From Paludibacteraceae bacterium (GTDB lineage: Bacteria; Bacteroidota; Bacteroidia; Bacteroidales; Paludibacteraceae), in the NCBI GenBank assembly GCA_016297215.1, contig JAEDGZ010000011.1, positions 1 to 64,000 of the forward strand: a DNA stretch of 64,000 nucleotides, given 5' to 3'. The notes under the pieces are model-generated. The model searched no databases. It saw only the letters and a list, made by a program, of their open reading frames with translations, and had not been told where the DNA came from. This document shows, one piece after another, positions 16,023 to 24,447 of the stretch. The first letter of the stretch is position 1; each line of letters opens with the position of its first letter. Made by a program: the position numbers and the translations under genes.

Positions 16023-16030
16023 CAAAGGTA
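16023..16030 (-). promoter_or_regulatory. nusB operon promoter -7 box
   Basis: TACCTTTG on the minus strand, with GTTG at the -33 position 20 nt further. It is back to back with the acetyltransferase promoter. Confidence 0.6.
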
Positions 16031-16089
16031 CGCAAAAAAAACGACATACACAACATTTCCCCCAATTTTCCCGCTTTTTCCCCTAAAAA

Positions 16090-16121
16090 CTTGTTCATAT
16101 CAGAAAAAAGCAGTATTTTTG
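16090..16121 (+). promoter_or_regulatory. Acetyltransferase promoter
   Basis: CTTG at 16090-16093, 20-nt spacer, TATTTTTG at 16114-16121 in the context AAAAAAGCAGTATTTTTGC. Confidence 0.6.
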
Positions 16122-16142
16122 CGCCGAAAACTCTCAAAAACG

Positions 16143-16667
16143 ATGCGAACCTTCTATCTTCTTCTCTATTATGGGGTGGCTCGCCACCTGCCCAAGTCCA
16201 CGTTCCCCTTCATTGGCAAGATGGCATACCGCCTGCGCTATTGTTGTGCGCGCCACCTCTTTGCAGAATGCGGTGAGTCGGTCAATGTGGAGCAGGGAGC
16301 CTATATCGGCAACGGCAAGGCTATCCGAGTCGGTAATAATGTGGGTATCGGCAAGGATTTCTGCTTGCATAGCCGCGAATTGATTGTACATGACCGTCTG
16401 CTGATGGGTGAGAATGTACTTATTCAGGGGGGGGCACACTTATTCGCAGACCCTGATAAGTTTATTGGAGAAGGGGAGGATGTCCCTTCCGAACCTTTGG
16501 TGATAGCAGGTGATGTGTGGATTGGTGCGAGGGCGATTATCCTGCCGGGTTGCAAGCGCATAGGGGCGCATAGCATCATTGGCGCAGGCTCCGTAGTAAC
16601 GCACGATGTCCCCGATTATGCCATCGTGGGTGGTAACCCTGCCAAAGTCATCCGCCTACGCAAGTAA
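16143..16667 (+). CDS. Left-handed beta-helix (hexapeptide) O-acetyltransferase
   Basis: A 174-residue protein with a short helical N-terminus and then hexapeptide repeats from about residue 50 on ([65 protein letters not shown]). It ends in the [16 protein letters not shown] motif of the maltose/galactoside acetyltransferase group. It transfers acetyl from acetyl-CoA to a hydroxyl, likely of a surface sugar (inference). The frame is open further upstream, but the promoter at 16114-16121 fixes the start at 16143. Divergent from nusB. Confidence 0.85.
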   Translation: MRTFYLLLYYGVARHLPKSTFPFIGKMAYRLRYCCARHLFAECGESVNVEQGAYIGNGKAIRVGNNVGIGKDFCLHSRELIVHDRLLMGENVLIQGGAHLFADPDKFIGEGEDVPSEPLVIAGDVWIGARAIILPGCKRIGAHSIIGAGSVVTHDVPDYAIVGGNPAKVIRLRK

Positions 16668-16758
16668 TCTCAGTCTGTCCTTTGCTTATCCGCCGCTCAT
16701 CTGCGGTTTATTAACTGCTCTTTAGCCGTTCCTCAGCCGTCTTCACCGAGTCAATTAC

Positions 16759-16811
16759 GGCAACGACACGGCAACGACACGGTAACGACACGGCAACGAC
16801 ACGGCAACGGG
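16759..16811 (+). repeat. 11-nt tandem array (GGCAACGACAC)
   Basis: Five near-perfect 11-nt units in the 335-nt gene-free stretch 16668-17002. The rest of that stretch is AT-rich and shows no gene. Confidence 0.85.
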
Positions 16812-17002
16812 AGCCGAGAAAGACCTACCAAAGAGCCTAGAAAAAGCAGAGAAAATTGGTTTTTGGTAATATATAATATTTGAACAATATTTGTTGAATA
16901 AAAGGGTATTTGTTTGTTTTTGTAAAGTGTTATTGAGCGTTTTTGTATATAATCCTTATTGTTAATAAAAGTCCGAAAAGTTAACGCACTACGACTAATT
17001 CA

Positions 17003-17758
17003 TTATTCTCCTTTTCCCACCACGGCTTTCAGAAACTCCGGCAGTACGGGTGCCCATACCTGCCAGTTGTGTTTCCCCTCTACGTACTCCAGCCGATAAG
17101 GCATCGCCTGCGTGTCTAAATACCGCGCGAGGTGCTTCGTCTCCGCGCGGAAGGCGTCGCCGTTGCCTGTGGCTATCCAGTAGAGCGGCATTTGGTCATG
17201 CGGGGTGGGGTATTCGCGCCGCGCCAATACCGGCGACAGCAACCCTACCACGCAACAGCGCGCCGTGTCTGCCAAGTTCAACGCCTGCCGCGCGCCCGAC
17301 GACAAGCCTGCAATAAACCGCTTGCTACAATCCTGCGCAATGGGGAAACTCCCTTCTATACGCGCCATCAGGGCGGGAAACTGCCGCTCAAACCGCCCTT
17401 TCACCAAGTCGTCGAAGCGGGTGAAGATATGGTTGATTTGGTCTTCGCGAGTGCGCGTGAAGCAGTAAGGCATCACAATCACTATCGGCTCTATCGCCTC
17501 GGCGGCTATCAGGCTGTCCACCACCTCGCGCACCCTACCGTTGCGCGCCCAAGCCGTATGGTTGCCGCGAATGCCGTGGAAGAGATATAGTATCGGGAAC
17601 CCCTCCTCCGGGCAATGCTCCGAGGGGTAATAGACACTCATCGCCGGCAGCCCGTCCTCCGCCGCAATCTCAATGATATTCCCCTGCGCCCGTATTCCCG
17701 CGCAAACAATCACGAGCCCCAAAAACAACGCCAATCCTCGCTCTCTCCGCATAAACAT
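17003..17758 (-). CDS. Secreted alpha/beta-hydrolase esterase
   Basis: A 251-residue protein with a signal peptide (ERGLALFLGLVIVCAGIRAQG) and an esterase-D-like fold. ILYLFHGIRGNHTAW forms the oxyanion region, GLSSGAR carries the nucleophile serine near residue 156, and a C-terminal HNWQVW carries the likely catalytic histidine near 232. The family includes feruloyl and acetyl-xylan esterases and S-formylglutathione hydrolase-like enzymes. The signal peptide points to a periplasmic polysaccharide-deacylating role (inference). An alternative start two codons on (MRRER) is possible. It is monocistronic and no promoter is visible. Confidence 0.82.
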   Translation of the reverse strand: MFMRRERGLALFLGLVIVCAGIRAQGNIIEIAAEDGLPAMSVYYPSEHCPEEGFPILYLFHGIRGNHTAWARNGRVREVVDSLIAAEAIEPIVIVMPYCFTRTREDQINHIFTRFDDLVKGRFERQFPALMARIEGSFPIAQDCSKRFIAGLSSGARQALNLADTARCCVVGLLSPVLARREYPTPHDQMPLYWIATGNGDAFRAETKHLARYLDTQAMPYRLEYVEGKHNWQVWAPVLPEFLKAVVGKGE

Positions 17759-17909
17759 CTAATGAACGTGAATACCTTTTATTTTAACATATATTCATCG
17801 TATAATTAACCATTAATTTTTCGCTGTAAACTTCTTTTTTATGAAATTATATGAATAATTGTATGTGAATAATGAGGGCGTTGGAACTGAGTTTCAGAGC
17901 ATGAGCACT

Positions 17910-17936
17910 CATAATTCATAATTCATAATTCATAAC
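17910..17936 (+). repeat. 7-nt tandem array (CATAATT) overlapping the glycosyltransferase stop
   Basis: Almost four heptamers. The last two supply the final codons and stop (GYEL-stop) of the minus-strand glycosyltransferase. Confidence 0.75.
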
Positions 17937-19053
17937 CCTCAATCGCTTCCTCGAACATCTCCACGCATTTGCGCACGGAGGCTTCCAGCGTGTAGTCCAA
18001 TCCCTGTTGGGCGTATGCTCGCTCCATGCGCCGTTTCTCCGAAGGGTGGTCAAGCCAGTAGTCTATCTTCGCCGCCAAGTCATCGGAGTTGCCCGCCTTG
18101 AACAGACTTCGCACATCCAAGGCAAACTGCCGTGTGGCGGACTTGTCGCTGTCGGAGATGATAGGCACCAGCCCCGTCGCAAACGCTTCGATACACGATA
18201 TCGCTTCGCTCTCCATGTCGCTCGCATGCACATAGAGATCAGTATGGGCAAGCAACTCAATCAGGTCATGCTGATTCAGATAGACGAACATCGGCGGGTT
18301 CGCTAACCGCTTTCCTAACCGTTTATACCAACGCTCCAACGGTCCTTTCCCTGCAAACACGACCTGAATCCTGTCTGCATACTTCGATTTCCTTACCGCC
18401 CGCAGTATCACATCCTGCCGCTTCTCGCGCGCCAACCGCCCCACCATAGTGATGACGATTTTCCCCTCTGTCTTCACGCATTTCTTCTTTTCTTGTTGGC
18501 AGAACGCGCTACTGATGCCGTTGGAGATAGCGCGTATGTCGCCCGTGTAGCCGTGCGCTATCATCTCCTGCTGCATGAAGGGGCTGGGGCAGTGGATATA
18601 CCGAAACTTGTTGTATATCCCTACGCGCCATGCCCAATAGAGCAGATTCACTATCAACGTGAACTTCCCCAACCGCACCGCGCTCAGCAGGTTCTCCGGC
18701 TGGATATGAAAGGCGGCAGTGGCGGGCTTATGCAACGCTCGGCATACCTGCTCTGTGCGGTAGGTCAGCATGAAAGGCATCATGCAGTGCACCACGTCTG
18801 CCCACGCCACCGCCTTGTGGATAACCGCTATATCCACATGGGCAAAATGAAAGTCGTTGGCACACACCAAACCATCCACTATGGGGAGGCGATACTCCTC
18901 CAAGCGGAACATCTCCGGCTCATCGGGCAGAGCGGTGCCGAGCACTCGCACCTCATGCCCTTGCCTACGCAATTCTCCTGCAAATCGGCGGCAACTGATA
19001 GTAGTGCCGTTGTTGGACGATATATAATCGTCAATCACTAATAAAATTTTCAT
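17923..19053 (-). CDS. GT4-family glycosyltransferase
   Basis: A 376-residue GT-B glycosyltransferase. The N-terminal domain starts MKILLVIDDYISSNNGTTISCRRFAGELRRQGHEV. The C-terminal donor domain shows ITMVGRLAREKRQDVILRA and a VFAGKGPLE strand. A later segment, DLYVHASDMESEAISCIEAFATGLVPIISDSD, includes the E-x7-E-type nucleotide-sugar site of GT4. It probably adds a sugar to a lipid or surface glycan at the inner membrane. A longer frame starts at 19077, but MKILLVIDDY is the family-like start. The C-terminus runs into the heptamer array. Confidence 0.85.
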   Translation of the reverse strand: MKILLVIDDYISSNNGTTISCRRFAGELRRQGHEVRVLGTALPDEPEMFRLEEYRLPIVDGLVCANDFHFAHVDIAVIHKAVAWADVVHCMMPFMLTYRTEQVCRALHKPATAAFHIQPENLLSAVRLGKFTLIVNLLYWAWRVGIYNKFRYIHCPSPFMQQEMIAHGYTGDIRAISNGISSAFCQQEKKKCVKTEGKIVITMVGRLAREKRQDVILRAVRKSKYADRIQVVFAGKGPLERWYKRLGKRLANPPMFVYLNQHDLIELLAHTDLYVHASDMESEAISCIEAFATGLVPIISDSDKSATRQFALDVRSLFKAGNSDDLAAKIDYWLDHPSEKRRMERAYAQQGLDYTLEASVRKCVEMFEEAIEGYEL

Positions 19054-19151
19054 CTTGTTGACATTACAAAGGCGCAAAAACCAACAAAGGTTTAGGAGTG
19101 AGCCTTTTTGTTAATAAAACTGCTTCATTCCAAAGCGTTGCAAAATCCGTG

Positions 19152-19159
19152 CAAAAGTA
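19152..19159 (-). promoter_or_regulatory. Candidate glycosyltransferase promoter -7 box
   Basis: TACTTTTG on the minus strand with ATTG at about -33. This would leave a leader of about 90 nt. Confidence 0.45.
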
Positions 19160-19304
19160 CTGCCTTTTCCCCGCCTAAGCAATATCCGCATTTCGGAAAA
19201 AGTTGTCTTTTCGTCGTATCTCCACATGATAGATGCAAAAAGTCTCTTCTCATTGTCTTTGAAAACTGAGGAAAAGAGCAAAAAGCATAAAAAAACAAAA
19301 AAAA

Positions 19305-19336
19305 TTTGCGTATCTCAAAAAAAAGCAGTACCTTTG
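19305..19336 (+). promoter_or_regulatory. rplS promoter
   Basis: TTTG at 19305-19308, 20-nt spacer, TACCTTTG at 19329-19336, in the AAAAAAGCAGTACCTTTGC context. The leader is about 100 nt. Confidence 0.8.
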
Positions 19337-19444
19337 CAGCCGATTTGCGTCGAGTCTCTGGCGATTTAGGTAGGAACTGAGTAAATAAGTGTCCGAATAG
19401 TAGTGAATACTCTGCGCGTAACTATTAAAAACACCATTACAGAA

Positions 19445-19798
19445 ATGGATTTGATTAAGATTGCCGAACAGGCATTCGCCGGCGAGAAGAAAGAGTTTCC
19501 GGCATTCAAGGCAGGTGACCAAATCACCGTGGCTTACCGTATTAAAGAGGGTAACAAAGAGCGTGTTCAAGAGTTCCGCGGGGATGTAATCTGCATCCAC
19601 GGTAGCGAGGACAAGAAGCGCTTCACCGTTCGCAAAATGTCGGGCAACGTGGGTGTAGAGCGTATCTTCCCTATGGACAGCCCCTTCATTGAAAGCATTA
19701 CGGTGAACAAGTACGGTAAGGTACGTCGCTCAAAAATCTACTATCTGCGTAAACTCACAGGTAAGAAAGCACGTATCCAAGAGCGCCGCGTGAAGTAA
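19445..19798 (+). CDS. rplS: 50S ribosomal protein L19
   Basis: A 117-residue protein with the L19 hallmarks: AFKAGDQITVAYRIKEGNKERVQEFRGDVI, FTVRKMSGNVGVERIFPMDSPFIESI and KVRRSKIYYLR. It lies at the 30S-50S interface in the ribosome. A GTG-started extension from 19403 is in frame but lacks homology; the ATG at 19445 gives the usual length. It is monocistronic, with a strong promoter and a hairpin terminator just after the stop. Confidence 0.96.
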   Translation: MDLIKIAEQAFAGEKKEFPAFKAGDQITVAYRIKEGNKERVQEFRGDVICIHGSEDKKRFTVRKMSGNVGVERIFPMDSPFIESITVNKYGKVRRSKIYYLRKLTGKKARIQERRVK

Positions 19799-19817
19799 AC
19801 CAACCGCCGTTCGAGAG

Positions 19818-19857
19818 AAAGAGGCTATTTAACCCTGTGGTTAGATAGTCTCTTTTT
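19818..19857 (+). terminator. rplS terminator
   Basis: Arms about 19818-19834 and 19839-19855 pair with a short loop, ending in CTCTTTTTAG. Member of the recurring GAGGCT hairpin family. Confidence 0.85.
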
Positions 19858-20111
19858 AGACGCTTTTCGGGCTGCTCGAATGGCATTTATATCGAAATAA
19901 CTAACGTGAGTTCGATATAAGAGAACTATTTCAGCAGTCAAAGACTAATTTGGTTTTTGGTAATGAATTAATGAAAAATTACACGATAATTATATGTTAA
20001 GAAAAAAATATTTGAATAATTTTTGGAAATTTTTGTTGACATAAAAGAATCATCGTGGTTTTGATGTATATGTTTCTTATTTCGAGTTCGTGTTAACTAA
20101 ATAGTCAAATT
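19858..20111 (+). other. Gene-free AT-rich stretch before META lipoprotein gene
   Basis: No ORF, RNA or clear promoter box is seen. The stretch is AT-rich with T/A runs and must contain the promoter of the lipoprotein at 20112. Confidence 0.5.
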
Positions 20112-20618
20112 ATGAAAAAACTTCATTTTATTTTTCTTTGCGGCATTGCCTCGCTGGCAACAGCGTGCGCTGTGCAGTCTTCTTCCGAGTCGAAAAAAGA
20201 TTGCTCGGGTGCGCAGGCGTCCTCGCCTGCTTTATCTACTCTACCCGCCGCGCCAGAGAGCATCATCGGCAGTTGGGCGGTACATCAGTTTGACACCCTC
20301 TTACTTTCGGATGAGAACGTACCATACCCTGTGATTACCTTCTGCGATGATGCGAGAGTGCTTGCCAATGCCGGCTGCAACACCTTATCCGGCGAATACA
20401 CCTACGCGGCTTCGACGAACGCAGAAGCAACCGCTTCACTCACATTCGCCGACAAACTCTGCCAAACGCTCATGTTCTGCCCCGATGATGAGGTTACCCG
20501 CAACGAGCACCTCTTGGCGCAGGCGATGGACAGCGTGCTCACTGTTACCTCCTGCGGAAGCGACTCACTCCTACTGCAAGGGAAACACAGCATGCTATTG
20601 GTTAAAAACCACGAATAA
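20112..20618 (+). CDS. META-domain (HslJ-like) lipoprotein
   Basis: A 168-residue protein with a lipoprotein signal (FLCGIASLATAC, cysteine at 19). A linker of about 30 residues is followed by a META domain (about 50-168: IIGSWAVHQFD, VITFCDDARVLANAGCNTLSGEY, ASLTFADKLCQTLMFCPDD, EHLLAQAMDSVLTV). The GCN-x-SG and T-x-M-x-C pattern is typical of the HslJ/META family, whose function is not well defined (stress, adhesion). The linker codons for CSGAQASSPALS coincide with a REP-like palindrome (20206-20230), so a mobile repeat is read as protein here. A rho-independent hairpin follows the stop. Confidence 0.85.
   Translation: MKKLHFIFLCGIASLATACAVQSSSESKKDCSGAQASSPALSTLPAAPESIIGSWAVHQFDTLLLSDENVPYPVITFCDDARVLANAGCNTLSGEYTYAASTNAEATASLTFADKLCQTLMFCPDDEVTRNEHLLAQAMDSVLTVTSCGSDSLLLQGKHSMLLVKNHE
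20206..20230 (+). repeat. REP-like palindrome inside META lipoprotein gene, copy 2
   Basis: The GCAGGCG/CGCCTGC arms are complete and are flanked on the left by CGGGTGC as in the copies at 23178 and 26621. It is translated in frame. Confidence 0.8.
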
Positions 20619-20636
20619 AAGATATGACATCCCTCA

Positions 20637-20664
20637 AAATCCCCCTTTGCGGGGGATTTTTTGT
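20637..20664 (+). terminator. Terminator of META lipoprotein gene
   Basis: AAATCCCC and GGGGATTT arms around CTTTGC, followed by TTTTTTG. Confidence 0.85.
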
Positions 20665-20725
20665 ATACATGGAATCATATTCATTTTTTTGTCAAATATT
20701 ACACATGAGGATGGAGCAAAAGCAC

Positions 20726-20733
20726 TATCTTTG
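20726..20733 (+). promoter_or_regulatory. Promoter -7 box for PL9-like lyase
   Basis: TATCTTTG. No TTTG is found at the proper -33 distance. The leader contains a diverged REP-like stretch at 20751-20776. Confidence 0.5.
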
Positions 20734-20835
20734 TCGTCGTAAAACTTCATCGGGTGCGTAGGTGTACCATGCCTGCAAATAGTTGTTAAATATCCGTAGG
20801 AATCTCCCCCACTCACCTCTAATAATCTAATCACC

Positions 20836-23049
20836 ATGCGAAAAACATTCTTCTCTCTGCTTGTCCTCATGACGAGCGTATGCGTACAAGCCGATTTGTA
20901 CGAAGATTTCAACTCCCTTACCACCGGCTCATGGTCTGCTGCTACGGAAGTATCGCTGCCTTCGGGGACATGGACATTCGGAAGCGGTGCGCAGTACAAC
21001 AAATCCAACAGCGTCATCAGCATCAAACTCAATGCCAATGGGGCATATATGATTACCCCGCTGACCGACAGCATCCAAACGCTCTCTTTCGCCTACCGTT
21101 CCGGCGGCAGCAACAAGAGTGTGGTCATCAGTTATGCCACCACCTCGGACAATTGGACGGTGCTTGACACCTTGAAGATAGCCTCTTCCTCGTCTAATTT
21201 CTCTTCCTATTCTAAGCGCATTCCGTGCGATTCTCTACAAGGTGTTCGCATTCGTCTGACGGGGCTTACCAGCAATGTCTATATAGACGATGTGCGTTTG
21301 TCGCAGCCCAAAGCCGACCAAGGCGGTGGCGGCGGAGGAGTAGTCATCCCCGGCGAGCCCGACCCCGACTTCACGCGCCCTATCTTCACAGCCACGCGCA
21401 ACACCTATTATATCTCGCCCGAAGGCAACGACCTCACGGGCGATGGCTCATTCGAAAAACCTTGGTTTAATCCCGCGAAAGCGGTGGCGGTGGCGCAAGC
21501 GGGAGATGTCATCTACGCGCGAGGCGGGCGATACCTCATCTCTATGCGAGGCACGGACAACAAACTGACCATACGTCTCACCCAATCCGGCACGGCGGAG
21601 GAGCCTATCGTCATCTCGGCATATGAGAATGAAGTGCCCGTGTTCGATTTTGAGCAGCAACTGCTGGACTGCAACCGCAACAAAGCCAACGTGGGCGACC
21701 GCGGAATGCTCATCACGGGTAACTATTGGATTCTCTTCGGGCTTCACCTGATGCACGCTGCGGACAATGCCATCAAGTTAGAAGGTTCCCACAACCGTAT
21801 AGAGCGTTGCGAGTTCTCCTATAATCTTGATACGGGTATCCAACTCGGCTTCGGGCACGATTTCTCTGCCTCCGGACTCGGCAGCAAGAACGATGGCTGT
21901 TTCTGCGCCTATAACGATATTATCGACTGCGACTCCCATCATAACTGCGATTTCGATATGAATTACGGTTCGGATGCAGACGGCTTTGCCTGCAAGATGC
22001 ACAACGGCATAGGCAATCGTTTCATCCGCTGCCGTGCATGGCGTAACTCCGATGATGCGTGGGACTTATATGAGACCGACTTCTCCGTGCTGCTTTATGA
22101 GTGCTGGGCATGGGAATCGGGCAACGCCGAAGACCATCTATGGCCTAAGCAGTATCTCGACGGCTCGGCATCCTTCTCCGGCAATGGCAATGGCATCAAA
22201 CTGGGTGGTAACGGTACGGGTGGCTCCTCCAAAGGTATTCACTATGCTGTGCGCTGCGTCGCATTCGGCTGCAACAAGACCTCATCGGTCAAGGGCTTCG
22301 ACTGCAACAGCCACAAAGACGGACATGTCCTTATCAACTGCTTGGCGTTTGACAATTCCTACGATTATATGTTCGAGTCGGGCGGCTCGGATGCGAACAC
22401 GTATTTCTACAACAATGTCTGCCTTGGCAAGCAGGAAATCTCTGTCGGCAGCGACGACTACAACGCTATCACCAGCCCCATGAGCAAACTCGGCTGGAGC
22501 AACCACCTGCTTACCGGCATTAGCAAGGATGATTTTCAATCTCTTGATGAGACCGATGCCTTAGCTCCTCGCCGCGGCGATGGCTCTATGCCGGTGCGCT
22601 TTGCCCGCCTGATGCCCAATAGCCCGATGGTAGATGCCGGCTGCACACCGCCGTCCAACCTCCTTACTCCCATCGACCAACTATTTCAAGACTATCCTTA
22701 TTTGCAGCCCAAGCAATATGGAAGCCACTGGGACATGGGACCCTACGAACTGCCGCAGGAAGACAATACCACAGGCATCCAACAAATCACCACGCCCGAT
22801 GCAGGGGTATCACTTGGTGTCCGTCAGGAAGTGAACGGAGAAGAGATAGTAGTGTTCTCTGTGCCGCGTGATGGCAGGGGTTCCCTCAAAGTGCTGGATA
22901 TTAGTGGGCGGCTCTTGCAGCAAGTCGATTTGGGGATTTTGGTATCGGGTATGACATATTTCCAGCCTATCGCAGCACCAATGGGAATGCATATTATTGT
23001 GTTGCAGACAAACGACGGTAGCACCGCAGTATCCCACATCGCTCAATAA
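20836..23049 (+). CDS. Secreted right-handed beta-helix lyase (PL9-like pectate lyase)
   Basis: A 737-residue protein with a signal peptide (FFSLLVLMTSVCVQA). An N-terminal beta-sandwich (about 20-155) looks like a carbohydrate-binding domain. A Gly-rich linker follows, then a parallel beta-helix (about 190-625). The helix contains the PL9-like block DADGFACKMHNGIGNRFIRC, then WRNSDDAWDLYE and CWAWESGN, then GNGIKLGG. These match the metal-binding aspartates and catalytic lysine region of pectate lyase family 9. The C-terminus (about 660-737) resembles a T9SS type A sorting domain (VLDISGRLLQQVDL...). It probably cleaves polygalacturonate outside the cell. It has its own promoter and stands apart from the glucan locus. 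Confidence 0.82.
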   Translation: MRKTFFSLLVLMTSVCVQADLYEDFNSLTTGSWSAATEVSLPSGTWTFGSGAQYNKSNSVISIKLNANGAYMITPLTDSIQTLSFAYRSGGSNKSVVISYATTSDNWTVLDTLKIASSSSNFSSYSKRIPCDSLQGVRIRLTGLTSNVYIDDVRLSQPKADQGGGGGGVVIPGEPDPDFTRPIFTATRNTYYISPEGNDLTGDGSFEKPWFNPAKAVAVAQAGDVIYARGGRYLISMRGTDNKLTIRLTQSGTAEEPIVISAYENEVPVFDFEQQLLDCNRNKANVGDRGMLITGNYWILFGLHLMHAADNAIKLEGSHNRIERCEFSYNLDTGIQLGFGHDFSASGLGSKNDGCFCAYNDIIDCDSHHNCDFDMNYGSDADGFACKMHNGIGNRFIRCRAWRNSDDAWDLYETDFSVLLYECWAWESGNAEDHLWPKQYLDGSASFSGNGNGIKLGGNGTGGSSKGIHYAVRCVAFGCNKTSSVKGFDCNSHKDGHVLINCLAFDNSYDYMFESGGSDANTYFYNNVCLGKQEISVGSDDYNAITSPMSKLGWSNHLLTGISKDDFQSLDETDALAPRRGDGSMPVRFARLMPNSPMVDAGCTPPSNLLTPIDQLFQDYPYLQPKQYGSHWDMGPYELPQEDNTTGIQQITTPDAGVSLGVRQEVNGEEIVVFSVPRDGRGSLKVLDISGRLLQQVDLGILVSGMTYFQPIAAPMGMHIIVLQTNDGSTAVSHIAQ

Positions 23050-23075
23050 CCTGCTGCAACTACTTCCCCGCTTGC

Positions 23076-23160
23076 TTTCAAGGAGGTGCAGTCTCCATGC
23101 CGCACCATTGTATGCAACGTCCTCGCCTGTTTCAAGGAGGTGCTGTCTCCATGCCGCACC
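23076..23160 (+). repeat. 31-nt direct repeat with internal hairpin (second REP type)
   Basis: The 31-nt segment at 23076-23106 recurs at 23130-23160 with one change. Each copy carries inverted GGTGC/GCACC ends. The spacer includes a fragment of the other REP family (CGTCCTCGCCTG). Confidence 0.75.
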
Positions 23161-23177
23161 AAGGAGAAAAAGCCCTG

Positions 23178-23203
23178 TCCGGGGACGCAGGCGTCCTCGC
23201 CTG
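23178..23203 (+). repeat. REP-like palindrome, copy 3
   Basis: TCCGGGGACGCAGG start and CGTCCTCGCCTGCT end. A partial copy (TCCGGGTACGCAG) follows at about 23213-23225. Confidence 0.8.
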
Positions 23204-23262
23204 CTGAAAACAATCCGGGTACGCAGTGTTGTCCCCCCTGATGACCATAACATCACAAAAAA

Positions 23263-23304
23263 GCCCGCTACGCTGATAGACTGATTTAGAATAGCGTAGC
23301 GGGC
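23263..23304 (-). terminator. Terminator of hemerythrin-LuxR gene
   Basis: Perfect 12-bp arms GCCCGCTACGCT (23263-23274) and AGCGTAGCGGGC (23293-23304). The minus-strand side ends in a run of six T. Confidence 0.85.
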
Positions 23305-23324
23305 GTTCATTCGTATGACGGTCG

Positions 23325-24170
23325 TTATATCTCCACTAATCCGTTGGCGATGGCGTAGATGGTCAGTCCGGCGGTGGAGTGGATGTTCAGTTTGGCGGCG
23401 ATGTTCTTGCGGTGGGTGATGACGGTGTGGGTGGAGAGGCATAGTGCATCGGCTATCTCTTTGTTGCTCAGCCCTTTTGCCACTTGCACCAGCACCTCCT
23501 GCTCGCGTTCCGAGAGCACGCTGTCCATGCTGTCCTGCCCGTCGTGTTTGAGTGCCAAAGCGGGCATCAGTATCTCCTCCTCTATCGCACAGTGTGTGAT
23601 GAAGTCCTGCTCCGTGTCATATAGGTCGTTCATCACGGCGATGAGGGCATAGGTCTGCTTCACATCCGTAATGTCCGAGGGGTAGTACTTGATGATGAGG
23701 TCTTTCAGTTCAGACAGTTTGCCCGTAACGGGCGGCTCATCGCCCTGCTTGTGGCTCGCCCACTTGCCGCGGTCTTCGTTCTCCACGTGGGTGCGTATCT
23801 CCTGCACAAATTGGTCGAACGATTGCAGAATCAGTATCGGTATGCGGCTGGCGGTCTCCGACGGATAGACGGCTTCTATCAGTGCACGCCTAAGGCGGGG
23901 CAACTGGAAGTCCACGAAGTAGGCGTGCGCGTTCTTCAGGTAGGTGCGTAGCGTCTCCACATTCACTGTCTCGATATCCACGTCCGCCTGCTGCAACTTA
24001 TGATTGACCACCGCGAGGAATGTGGGGCTGTGCACGCCGTGTGCGGCACACACCTCTTCTATCGTTTGTTCGCCGACACCCATAGGCAATCCGAACCGAC
24101 TGATAATCATTATCGCGTCATGTTCCTGCGCCATCAATTGGCACATCTTATGAGACTTTGTGTATAGCAT
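23325..24170 (-). CDS. Hemerythrin-domain LuxR-type transcriptional regulator
   Basis: A 281-residue protein. Residues 1 to about 60 resemble the N-terminal segment of iron-sulfur repair (RIC/YtfE-type) proteins (ISRFGLPMGVGEQTIEEVCAAHGV...FLAVVNH). Residues about 70-205 form a hemerythrin-like four-helix bundle with candidate iron ligands in NAHAYFVDFQLP, THVENED and FITHCAIEEEILMP. Residues about 215-278 are a LuxR-type helix-turn-helix (LSEREQEVLVQVAKGLSNKEIADALCLSTHTVITHRKNI). It may sense oxygen, nitric oxide or iron and then bind DNA (inference from domains). It is monocistronic, with a perfect promoter at 24256-24287 and a terminator after the stop. Confidence 0.88.
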   Translation of the reverse strand: MLYTKSHKMCQLMAQEHDAIMIISRFGLPMGVGEQTIEEVCAAHGVHSPTFLAVVNHKLQQADVDIETVNVETLRTYLKNAHAYFVDFQLPRLRRALIEAVYPSETASRIPILILQSFDQFVQEIRTHVENEDRGKWASHKQGDEPPVTGKLSELKDLIIKYYPSDITDVKQTYALIAVMNDLYDTEQDFITHCAIEEEILMPALALKHDGQDSMDSVLSEREQEVLVQVAKGLSNKEIADALCLSTHTVITHRKNIAAKLNIHSTAGLTIYAIANGLVEI

Positions 24171-24255
24171 AGCGTGTAATTGTTTCTATTCAATGGCTGA
24201 TTGCCAGCCGCGTAGTAACTGAAAAATACGGATGAACCATTTATCAAACCGCTTG

Positions 24256-24287
24256 CAAAGGTACGCAAAAAAAATGAAATATGCAAA
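24256..24287 (-). promoter_or_regulatory. Promoter of hemerythrin-LuxR gene
   Basis: Minus strand TTTG (24284-24287), 20-nt spacer, TACCTTTG (24256-24263). Confidence 0.8.
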
Positions 24288-24390
24288 AAGATACGCTTTA
24301 GCATGGCTAAAACAACAGATCGGAGACTGTTCCCTAACTATACACCTCGTTTCTGAGACTATCTGACAAAGCAGAGAAGAAGCTGAAAAA

Positions 24391-24447
24391 AGTTAGTGAT
24401 TAGTTAGTGATTAGTTAGTGATTAGTTAGTGATTAGTTAGTGATTAG
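24391..24447 (+). repeat. 11-nt tandem array (GTTAGTGATTA)
   Basis: Five essentially perfect units without spacers, upstream of the hemerythrin-LuxR promoter. Not a CRISPR array. Confidence 0.9.

Noticed and set aside
24391..24447. Possible CRISPR array
   Set aside because: The repeats are 11 nt and directly adjoining, with no spacers and no cas genes nearby.
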